Positions 55,366 through 64,000 of a stretch of DNA of 64,000 nucleotides are shown here, one piece after another. Location of the stretch: the NCBI GenBank assembly GCA_029204225.1, contig MU832245.1, forward strand, positions 16,960 through 80,959, in the 5' to 3' direction. The notes beneath the pieces are model-generated. The model had not been told where the DNA came from, made no database searches, and saw only the letters and a program-made list of their open reading frames with translations. Every line of letters starts with the position of its first letter. The first letter of the stretch is position 1. Both the position numbers and the translations under genes were made by a program. Origin of the DNA: Diphasiastrum complanatum (taxonomy: Eukaryota; Streptophyta; Lycopodiopsida; Lycopodiales; Lycopodiaceae).

Positions 55366-56486
55366 TCAATAATACACATAAGGGTCTAGTGGCCATATCA
55401 GATAACCTTGTTCATTGACAATTAGGTAGTCAAGGCATTTCATCAGAGGATCCCAAGATAAATCTTGCTGATATAATGGATCTTCATAGATCGGCGCAAC
55501 TGGTCCCAATGTCATAGACTCCCCCAAATCATAATATGGATATGACGTGTTTGCTTGATGCCCTTGTCTGTCCAGGTATTCGAAGTATGCATCAGCCTGA
55601 CGACTTTCCTCAGCAGTCAATATCATAGATTTAGGACAAGGCTTTATCATTGTAGGTTCTGGTTCTTGTTGTACAATTGGCCATTTTGGACTTGGATTCC
55701 CTGGATTTGGCCTTTGAAGAATGGATATATTCCGAATTGGCGTTGATTTGAGAGTCTGTTAAATTGTGGAACAATTAGACTTTGGTTGAATCTTGTTCGT
55801 TGAGGGGCAATCATCAACTTTAGTCTTCTCTTGGTCATTACACTTTCCTATTGAAGGCTGCATGATGGCACCTTTTCTTGGATCTTGTGCTGAATTGCCT
55901 TCAAGTTGCCATGTTGATGCTAGTCCCCTTTGTAATTCATCACTAAGAATTCTTCGCATTAAGTGCAGAAAAAGGTCTGACAAAATCTGATGGAGTTCCT
56001 CGGTTGCCCATGTCTTGATTTTCTTGACAGTCATTGGCTTGATGAATTCTACCATCTTTGTCTTCTGTGATGGTTCTACTTGTTTGCCCGAGGGTATCTT
56101 TGCGTACCTTGGGACTTTTGTTAGATTTTCTTCTTCGTCACTCGCTTCATAACCCAGTGGCACTAAGATTTTTCTTTTGTAGTACGTTCCAGGTTGAAGG
56201 GTTACCATAGGTGCATGTCGGTCTACATAGGCCAAATGTCTTCTGGCTATTTGTGAATTTCTCATCGGGCAATCTCGGCATGGATGATTAACTCCGCATT
56301 GTGAACACGAGGGATCAAATGTTGACGGATCCCCTCGGTGTGGACATTCAGCAGGTCGGTGTTTTCCTCCGCATCCATATAGTGTAGTATGCTATCACCT
56401 CTAAGCTGATAGGCATACAACGGTAACAGATTCCCCTTAGGATCTTCCACAAAATAGACTGGTAGGCAACTGTTATGGTCCTCCAT
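55366..56486 (-). pseudogene. Second coding region of element F, unrecognised
   Basis: Two overlapping frames. 56262-56486 begins MEDHNSCLPVYFVEDPKGNL and includes GDSILHYMDAEE. 55759-56265 continues with IARRHLAYVDRHAPMVTLQP and TYYKRKILVPLGYEASDEEE, followed after one stop by 55366-55650 in the same frame (TAEESRQADAYFEYLDRQGH, YLIWPLDPYVYY). I recognise no RT, integrase or protease motif. It might be a gag C-terminal extension or an accessory protein; the four-base overlap of the first two frames could reflect a frameshift mutation. Confidence 0.45.
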
Positions 56487-56593
56487 TGAATTCGGTCACA
56501 TGCAAGAGGATTCTGTGACATGCAAGATTCTACCTTGCCATTGTTTGTTGAAGAAACTCATGATTTAGATGGATCAATCTGACATCCACCCTT

Positions 56594-57290
56594 CTAGTGA
56601 GCTCCTTGTTGGCTTGATTTTGCTTCTGACCGTTGAACCACTGGATCTTGTTGTCGACAAGTCTGTTGCTCTGTATTTTGTCTTTTTAACAAGCGCGGAT
56701 TCTTGATTGGACACCTAGTACTTGGATGATCTCCAAAGCAGAAGGTACATTCGTCCTTTTCAAGAAACTTAATAGAGCGAGCATAAGCTTGCTGACAACT
56801 TACAGTGCAAGGTTCTGGATCTTCCGCTGCACTTGCTCTGCATGACCTTGCTGCACTTTGTTGCCTTGCATGGGGTTCCATTCTTGTTGGATCATTGCTC
56901 GTTGTCGACCTTTGTTCCTCTGATTCCCCATCTAGATAGGGAAAATCCTTCTTCCCGAGTGAGATTTCCATCTTGGCAGCATCCTTATAGAGTTGTACAG
57001 GTGATGCATAGGATGCTACTCCTGCCATACCAGATCTGATCCTTTTGGGTAGTCCAACATAGTATTTTGCCATGACGATCTGTTCAGGAATCGGTGGATT
57101 ACAATCCTTCACTAGATGATAGATCCGATAGGTGTAGTCTCGGATAGTTTCAATAGGGAACTTTTTAAATTTCGATAGTCCTACAAGGGCGGTCTCCATA
57201 GTTCAGCACTAGAATGTCGCAAAGTAGCTGGTTGGTGAATTGCTTCAAGATTTGCTCAATGACTCTGGTGTTCCAACTTTTTTTTTTTTT
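56594..57290 (-). pseudogene. Gypsy-like gag of element F
   Basis: The frame from 57199 reads ETIRDYTYRIYHLVKDCNPP, IPEQIVMAKYYVGLPKRIRS and GMAGVASYASPVQLYKDAAK, like the C-terminal half of gypsy capsid, then a Ser/Arg-rich linker and CTFCFGDHPSTRCP, a CX2CX3HX4C zinc knuckle one residue shorter than usual. 57200-57290 upstream in another frame (NTRVIEQILKQFTNQLLC) may be its N-terminal continuation after a frameshift. Confidence 0.65.
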
Positions 57291-57749
57291 TTTGAAGTGG
57301 AAGAAGAAAAAGAAGAGGAGAAAGGAATCAAGAAAAGAGGGATCCGTATGGATGTGAACAAAAACATAAATGGAATTAACAGATAATCGCAATGAAAGTT
57401 ATACTATCAAGAGAATATGGAGATGGATAGAAGAGTGATGGATGGTTGATATGGATGGTGGTGGAAATTGATTTTTCTTGGTACTGATCAACTTGATCTG
57501 CGGTTCATTCACTTGGTTCAGTCTAGGGATGTTGGATCTTGATGGATATTGTGACTACAACCTAGATTTGACAAGATCAGATCAGTTTCAATTGGCTAAT
57601 AGTGTGATTTTAGCCCCTTTTCTTGGTTCTTTGTGTTTTTTTTTTTTTTGGTTGAGATTTCTTCAGATCTGAGTGAATATAACCTTCAACCTTCCTACAG
57701 TAGCTGTCTATGGAACATTTCTAGACAATGTGAGTTCTGCAAGAGTTTT
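57291..57749. other. Leader of element F, upstream part
   Basis: Noncoding, with an 18-base T run at about 57277-57294 and an A/G-rich stretch before it. No frame on the element's strand. Confidence 0.4.
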
Positions 57750-59110
57750 TCATGGGAAGATTTGTCAGGATCTTGAAAAAACTCAATTTTTTGTCACTTT
57801 TTGGCACTTTTTCTTAGATATTTCTAAATTTAGCCATTGGATCTTCACAAAAATTTCACAGTAGCCAGATCTTGGTTAAATCTATCTAGAAAACTTTTTG
57901 CAAAGGTTACTTCCCAGCAGATCTCAAAAAATCATGGAAAAAGTGCATTTTTTTGGGGTCTTTTTGCAAAATTTTAAGATTTTCTGGAAACAAACCCTCT
58001 TAGACTAGTATGCACTTGTATCTCAGTCAGATTCAGCTACTCACCAAGCTAAAAGACTTACTTCCCAAGGAAACTTAAAAAATCTTGAAAAAAGTACATT
58101 TTTTTGTGGTGTTGTTGCAAAATTTTAATCTTTTCTGGGAACAAACCCTCGAAAACTAGCATGAACTTGTATCTTAGTCAGATTCACCTGCTCACCAAGC
58201 TCAAAGAGCTAATTTATAAGAAAACTCAAAAAATCTTGAAAAACGTGCATTTTTTTTGGGGTTTTTTTGCAAAATTTTAAGATTTTCTAGGAACAAACCC
58301 TCGCAAACTGGTATGCACTTGTATCTCAGTCAGATTCACTTGCTCACCAACTGCAAGAGTTACTTCCCAAGGAAACTTAAAAAATCTTAAAAAACGTGCA
58401 TTTTTTTGTGGTTTTTTTTGCAAAATTTTAAGATTTTTTGGGAATAAACCCTCGCAGACTAGTATGCACTTGTATCTCAGTCAGATTTACCTGCTCACCA
58501 AGCTGCAAGAGTTACTTCCCAAGGAAACTCAAAAAATCCTATAAAAAGTGCATTTTTTTTTCAAAATTTTAAGATTTTCTTGGAAGAAACCCTTGCAGAC
58601 TGGTATGCACTTGTATCTCAGTTAGATTCAGCTACTCACCATGCTGCGAGAGTTACTTCTCTAGGAAACACAAAATATCTTGAAAAAACTACATTTTTTT
58701 ATGGTTATTTTCCAAAATTTTGAGATTTTCTAGGAACTAATCTTTGCAGGCTGGTATGTGCTTGTATCTAAGTCAGATCCACTTGCTTACCAAGCTCCGA
58801 GAGTTACTTCCCAGAGAAACTCAAAAATTTACTGTCTGAGAAGGTTCTAGGCCACTTTTTGCTCTTGGGAACCTTCATAGGGGCACTTTTTTTGGGATCT
58901 AACTCTCGCAGATTGTCTCAATGAGATGGAACTTCAGAGAGCTCTGCGAAGGTTACTTTCCAAGGAAACTCAAAAATTTATTGTTTGAGAAGGTTCTAGG
59001 CCATTTTTTTGCTCTTGGGAACCTTCACAAGGGCACTTTTTTTGGGATCTAACTCTCGCAGACTTCTCTGTGTCCTTGTCTTAGTGAGATGGAACTTCAG
59101 AGAGCTCTGC
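57750..59110. repeat. 150-bp tandem repeat, about nine units, in element F
   Basis: The marker TTACTTCCC or a close variant occurs at 57907, 58058, 58210, 58360, 58512, 58653, 58803 and 58953, giving units of 141-152 bp. Each contains TGCACTTGTATCTCAGTCAG and GCAAAATTTTAAGATTTTCT with runs of T. The last units diverge (GATCTAACTCTCGCAGA) and match the leader of the element at 31370. Confidence 0.85.
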
Positions 59111-59619
59111 AAAGGTTAGTCTTGAGTTTTGAAATTTCTTTTGATTTTTACAAGAGATTTTTGAATTTTTATGGGTTTTTTTCTGTTTTTTCAAAATCTA
59201 TTGGGAAGTAACCTTCACAGGCTTTGATGCAGGTCTGGGACAGTACCCTGGAACTGCTGCCAGTCATGCAAAGGTTAGTTCTTGCTGGTTTTTGAGAAAT
59301 CAAAATCTGATGGGATTTTGGCTCTCTTTTCCCCTCCAAAAACAAATTTTGAGTTTTTTATTTTTATTTTTATGGATTTTATGGATTAATGAAAGGATTG
59401 GGTGCTTGGATCTAATTCTTCCACCCCACAATCTCTCCCTACAGTGCAAACAAACAAAAACAATCTTGAAAAACGACAAAAACTAACACTACTCACACTA
59501 TTCTACCCTAAAAATTTGATTTTTTGATGAAAAAGAATGATGAGAGAGAAGAAAGAGAGAGATAGAGGGAAAGAGAAAGTGAGTAAGAAAGCTATGCGGC
59601 GAAATGAGTGTGTGGCGCT

Positions 59620-59636
59620 CCCCGGCAACGGCGCCA
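59620..59636 (-). promoter_or_regulatory. Primer-binding site, tRNA-Asp (element F)
   Basis: TGGCGCCGTTGCCGGGG on the minus strand, one base from the LTR edge at 59638. It is the exact Asp-tRNA site used by many plant gypsy elements. Confidence 0.85.
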
Positions 59637-59827
59637 TTGTTGTGTCGTCGATGTAGCATAGGGGTCCGTCGCTGGGAGCGGCAACCTCGCCTTCACCTAC
59701 ATAGCAAGAAGAGAGAGGGAGAGGAGAAAGAGGAGAAAGAGAGTGGAGAGAGGGAGAGAGTGAACGCCTAGGTTGAGAAAGGCTTCGGGGGCTCGAGCGC
59801 CTACCCAAAGCTATTCTATCCCAATGT

Positions 59828-59970
<143 letters not shown>

Positions 59971-60032
59971 AACCAAGAGAGTTCTATTAGAATGAGAATG
60001 GAAGATGATCCAATACAAAGGAAATGACTCCG

Positions 60033-60039
60033 TCTTATA
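60033..60039 (-). promoter_or_regulatory. TATA box of element F 5' LTR
   Basis: TATAAGA on the minus strand, conserved at 54783-54789; the F LTR at 31979 has TATATAAGG at the equivalent place. Confidence 0.5.
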
Positions 60040-60448
60040 GATTTTAGAGGTGAGCCTCCTTTACTCTCATTGGCCACTTCATTGGGGCAAGGATTCTAAT
60101 CCAAGCCTTTCAAAGAAACACAACTTAAATCTAATGGTGCTAAGAAAGCACAAGGGCACTCATATGATTCATGTGAGTTTTAAGTTGGGCCCTTTTAGCT
60201 TTTTTATTTGCAACTTGACTTAGGGCCTCTAATGTCATTTTAGAGTTTTAAGCCCCTAGTCTCTTATTCCTAGGAATTACAACTTGCTACTTGTGCTCAT
60301 TGGTGGCTGGGCTTATACACACAGGATGCCAGTGCCTTGCACTTATTATTCTACTGTACTATGGTGGGGCCCACTAGGCAAGGCTTGGCCAACAATATTT
60401 TAAGTGGTGGGACCCACTTATTTATTTGTATGCATGAAATACCCACAA

Positions 60449-61770
60449 CAACTATGATTCTTACGCATATCCATGTTGTCTAAGATCATAATAGTAGAGT
60501 CCTTACTGTTACTTTTAGTGACCAATTCTTATTTCCAGGTATTTTCGTTTGATTTGAGTGTGGTCTTATGTCTTACTTACTTTCGAACACGAGAAGTTGA
60601 AAAGCTGAAAGAAAGAGTGAACTTATGTAAAGTGAAGGTATATCATAGTCTTTATGGAACCAAAACCACCATGCTTACCGAAGTCGTGAAAAATATATTT
60701 AAACTCGAAAGGTATACCTTAAAAGTTGTAGACGTAGCTTCTTGAGAGGTATCCATAGTAGTTTTTTAACCGACTGAGTTCTTATTCTTTTAAAACATAA
60801 GAAAGCCAAGAAACCATGAAGTGAGCGTATTGCTTTGAAAAGTTATGCAAAAAGCGCTTTACACGACATCTTTTGATTATGTAAGTTAACTTACAATGTA
60901 CAGATCCAGTTGGTTGCATACCTTTCAGTATTGAGTAGTCGGTTCAGGAAAGAACCAAATAGTATTCTGACGAAGCTGGAGCAGTATAAGAAAGCTACAA
61001 CATGAGATACCATTAGCTTCATACTATGAGATCATAGAATCTATGAATACTTGTAAAGAGAGCACATAACTAAAGAGGAGACCACCCTCCTGTCCGTTGC
61101 TAGAACAATAGGGTCTATATATGTAGATTCAGTGTTTAAATGTGAGTTTATCATGCCTATGCAATCCATCGCTAGATAGCACATAGCCACACTATTGATA
61201 TATCCTCATCTTATGAGAAATATTTCAGCGATCTGTCCATCGCTGGACAACACCCATTCCTAATCAAAAAAAATCCATGAAGTATGTGTAGGAGTGAGGC
61301 AGTCCTCCATCATTGCTCACTGAGCCATAAGAAGCAAGCAAAAGTATGGAAAAAATCATGGTTACATCATTACTATCACCTGCAATTTCAGAGAATTATC
61401 ACATAAACTATCCATTGCTGCTATTGAGATAGGATGGACGGTTTCAAGAAACCAAAACTGACATTGTTGTCCATCACTGGTCCTCAATGTGTTCTTGGCC
61501 TATCACAACCTTTACATGGTTTAGAGAGATGAGTGGCATTTAAACGCAGATCATTATTAAAGCATTCTCCCCCGGAAAGTAGAGTAAATACAAACGTAAT
61601 GTATGAGAGAAGCAAATACATATCGTAAGCTGTCAAATTGCTGATCCGTAGTTAGGTAGGGCACACTTTCACGCGAGTATCAGAGGAGCAGAGTTCTTCA
61701 TCGGTGTTGTAAAGCAAAAAGGGTTGAAAAGAGCATGTACTTATAGTGTCCAATAAGGTAGTAACCTGGA
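60449..61770. repeat. Long direct repeat R2, second part
   Basis: It matches 48709-50191 (ACTATGATTCTTAC to GTAACCTGGA), with a deletion of about 150 bp near 61075 and more decayed CCATCGCTGG copies. Match to R1 resumes for about 8 bp after the MITE at 61771-62013. Confidence 0.8.
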
Positions 61771-62013
61771 ATACGTAATGGATACCTGTGGCATATTATG
61801 CCCATTTTCAAATAAATTAAAAAGTAGAAAATGCATGCATTTTTTTCAAAGGCAGATTCTGTTTTTTTTTTTTCTTCTGCCTGTCTGTGCCCGTCCGTAC
61901 GGATTCCGTACAACTGCCACATGGCACATTTGTGTTGGTCAGTCAAAGTCAAACCTTGTCTATTATGCTTCGTAATGTGCTTCTGAAAAAATTTCAGGTA
62001 TCCATTATGTAAT
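61771..62013. mobile_element. MITE-like element with 18-bp inverted termini
   Basis: Left end ATACGTAATGGATACCTG, right end complementary (CAGGTATCCATTATGTAAT) with one mismatch. GGA flanks both sides (61768-61770 and 62014-62016), giving a 3-bp duplication. The insertion splits GGAAGGAG, which is intact at the end of R1 at 50188. 243 bp, no frame. Confidence 0.7.
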
Positions 62014-62015
62014 GG

Positions 62016-62144
62016 AAGGAGCCGGGCAAAGGCCATTATGCCCGGTTCGGCTTTCCAAAAAAATTTAGGCTCGGCCCCTTCGGGCCCTCACCCAAATTTT
62101 TTTGAAGATCCTTACCGGGCAGAATGGCTTTTGCCAGGCTCCTT
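62016..62144. repeat. Fold-back element with 31-bp arms
   Basis: The left arm 62016-62046 (AAGGAGCCGGGCAAAGGCCA...) and right arm 62114-62144 are inverted repeats with three mismatches in 31 bp; the interior continues as a weaker palindrome (AAAAAAATTTAGG / CCCAAATTTTTTT) around GGCCCCTTCGGGCC. The whole 129 bp can fold into one hairpin. It follows directly on the MITE to the left. Confidence 0.7.
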
Positions 62145-62538
62145 CTATGATACATAGAGTATAGTAATTAGTATTTGAAAAAAAAATCAAATGTCAAAAT
62201 AAATTACTAAATCCTAGAATGAATCATAGTTTAAAAGAATCAACGTATTCCCTTGTCACCTACTTGTACAATTTTTGTGAATGCAAGTGTCTATGCAAAA
62301 GATCACTCTTATTACAATGTTTGAGAGTGGAAATGATATTTTATTGACTTTTATAGTCAAAATGAAGCCATGTCATCAATCAATGCCTAAGTTCTCTAGT
62401 TGCTATTTTAGTTAACACGTCATCAAGCCAAGTGTTTATGTCATTCCTTATTGCAGACTTAGTTGACACATAATCAATCTTAGTCTAATGAATTTTTTTT
62501 GTTATGCCTATGTTCTCTTTATGGATCAACGTCATCTA
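62145..62538. other. AT-rich spacer
   Basis: No frame or repeat recognised. Confidence 0.4.
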
Positions 62539-62733
62539 TCCGGAGTAGTGGGTCGACTTCTGTAGTCCATCTATAAATTTCGGACTCGTTGTAGATTCAT
62601 TTTTGATCCGAGTAGTGGGTCGACTTCTGTAGTCATCATAAATTCGGACTCGTGTAGATTCATTTTCGATCCGAGTAGTGGTCGACTTCTGTAGTCATCT
62701 ATAAATTCGGACTTCGTTGTAGATTCATTTTCG
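62539..62733. repeat. Tandem repeat, three units of 63-68 bp
   Basis: Units start at 62539, 62607 and 62670 with TCCGAGTAGTGGGTCGACTT followed by CTGTAGTC, AAATTCGGACTCG and TAGATTCATTTTCGA. They differ by small indels. Confidence 0.85.
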
Positions 62734-62963
62734 CAGTTACTTTTTTAGGTCGCGCGCTCTAGTGAAAACCAATCCAAAATAAATTTAAAAAATATCTAAC
62801 GGTGGAAATCCTAAACGCGCGCAAGCAGCTCAGGTGTAGACCCCGTAGTAAAAATTTTAGATTGGTCTCGCACCCGCGCGCGAGCCGTGTGCGTGTTGGA
62901 GATTCTTAAAAAAAAATTTCTAAGTGGTTGAACTCCACCAATTTAAAAAAAAAAAAAGTGTGA
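62734..62963. other. Spacer with alternating CG motifs
   Basis: Contains TCGCGCGCTC, AACGCGCGCAAG and CCGCGCGCGAG within 140 bp, unusual for the AT-rich surroundings. No frame. Confidence 0.4.
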
Positions 62964-63800
62964 TGATGGGTCTCCACCCGCTGTAGCTCGATGGAGCAGG
63001 TGAAAGACTCATCAAAAATTTGTTTTCTTTTAAAAGTTCGATGGGTCTTCGAGAGCGGATGGAAAATTTTTTTGGAAATTTTTCCATCACCTTCAATTTT
63101 CTACATACATTCAGGAAAAGAAATTTCAATAGAAAAATCTGATGGGTCCACTACGACGGGGTGGCCCATAATAAAATGTGAAAAAAAAATGCTTTGATTG
63201 GTGTCTAGCAGATGAGAAGTTAGGCTCGTCATAGAAATCTTTAAGACAACGATGAACGCTTTCACAAAAAAGGCCCGTTATACTAGGCTTCTCCACTATT
63301 TTCCATGCTTTTCAACAACATAAAAAGCCTGCACACAATATAATGAGATAATACGATACATAATAAATAGCCATCAGACATTTTCTTTTAACAAAATTTT
63401 TCGATGGGTCTCCACCCACCGCGGTGGACCCATCAGAACATTAGGCAATTCCTACATACGTGAACTTACCATATTTAATGTGATGAGAAAGAGAGAGTGC
63501 TGATAATGAAGGTGATCAATAAATCTCAATTCGCTCAACAAAATTGTAGATTGCCAATAGAAAGCAAAAGGAAAATTGAAATCACGTGAATCTATGGTGG
63601 AGACCAACATTACTTATAAGAGATTTTGAGAGTAGAAGTAAAATATCGCTTATTGGATAAAGTAGATATTGACACGTGTTGTTTACAGACCCATCAAAAA
63701 AAAAATTATATTTTTTTGATGGGTGGAGATGCATTTTCAACACTTATGTTTGTTTTTATTTTCCTGATGGGTCTCCACCCGCGGCGGGTGGACCCATCAG
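62964..63800. repeat. Cluster of GATGGGTC hairpins
   Basis: At least five related inverted repeats lie at 62964, 63141-63170, 63403-63434, 63689-63724 and 63764-63800. The best has arms CTGATGGG..CCACCCGC and GCGGGTGG.CCCATCAG with a 1-base loop (63764-63800). 63689-63724 has ACCCATCAAAAAAA/TTTTTTTGATGGGT arms. A further relic is at about 63037-63060. No frame is supported. Confidence 0.65.
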
Positions 63801-63917
63801 AACAAAATTATTTTTTGAAAAAAATTCAGATCTTCGGAACCTTCGCGACCTCGAAAGTTCAGAATCTTTAGGGGCCTTCACAACCTCGAATGTTTGAGAG
63901 AGAACACAAGCATGGAT

Positions 63918-63930
63918 AGAGAGAGAGAGA

Positions 63931-64000
<70 letters not shown>
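63918..64000. repeat. (GA)n microsatellite running off the window
   Basis: GA units with a few GAAGAGA interruptions from 63918 to the window end. It may be the array of another F-family LTR, but its flanks are not visible. Confidence 0.9.

Overview
The window is land-plant nuclear DNA, most probably from a seed plant with a large genome, and consists almost entirely of nested and decayed transposable elements. The evidence is Ty1/copia priming sites matching initiator-Met tRNA, Ty3/gypsy priming sites matching the 3' end of plant Asp tRNA, copia gag-protease-integrase-RT modules, many (GA)n arrays and several MITE-like fold-backs. I recognise no intact host gene, tRNA, rRNA or organellar insert.

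Layout. 1-1317 is unassigned. 1318-9310 is a stack of fragments: a copia RT piece (1318-2202), a Ty3/gypsy LTR, priming site and gag on the plus strand (2203-4237), a copia element truncated at both ends (4216-7549, minus) and a second copia lineage (7550-9301, minus). 9853-15182 is a complete 5.33-kb LTR element with a GGGGC target-site duplication. It is followed by a gypsy integrase (15188-16015), an inverted-repeat element, and LTR-like DNA with tandem duplications up to about 22.3 kb. A degraded gypsy element lies at 23062-27030 (minus). 27.4-31.3 kb holds mostly unassigned DNA, a cluster of palindromes, a plus-strand copia LTR end with priming site and a SET-domain pseudogene. 31.3-33.0 kb is the 5' end of a GA-bearing LTR family (called F here). 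33.4-41.1 kb holds two further copia elements; one carries a Stowaway-like MITE and the other an internally inverted segment. A CACTA-like terminus ends at 41674. 41978-46115 is a second, damaged copy of the 9.8-15.2 kb element. 47.9-61.8 kb is a pair of long direct repeats around a Penelope-like reverse transcriptase pseudogene; the right repeat is split by a 5.9-kb non-autonomous F element. The right end of the window carries MITE-like hairpins and a GA array.

The strongest candidate for something undescribed is the element at 9853-15182 (called C here). It has both LTRs, PBS, PPT and TSD. Its single long frame encodes copia-type gag and aspartic protease, then an in-frame TGA, then about 529 codons with no integrase or RT, including an N-terminal hydrophobic segment and further hydrophobic stretches. 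The partial copy at 41978-46115 keeps the same extra region, so it is a family trait. Such an element would need reverse transcriptase and integrase in trans. The Penelope-like element, rare in plants, is the second most interesting item.

All calls were made by eye from translations and repeat comparison. Family labels rest on motifs rather than database searches, and element ends are firm only where LTR termini, PBS/PPT or TSD are stated.
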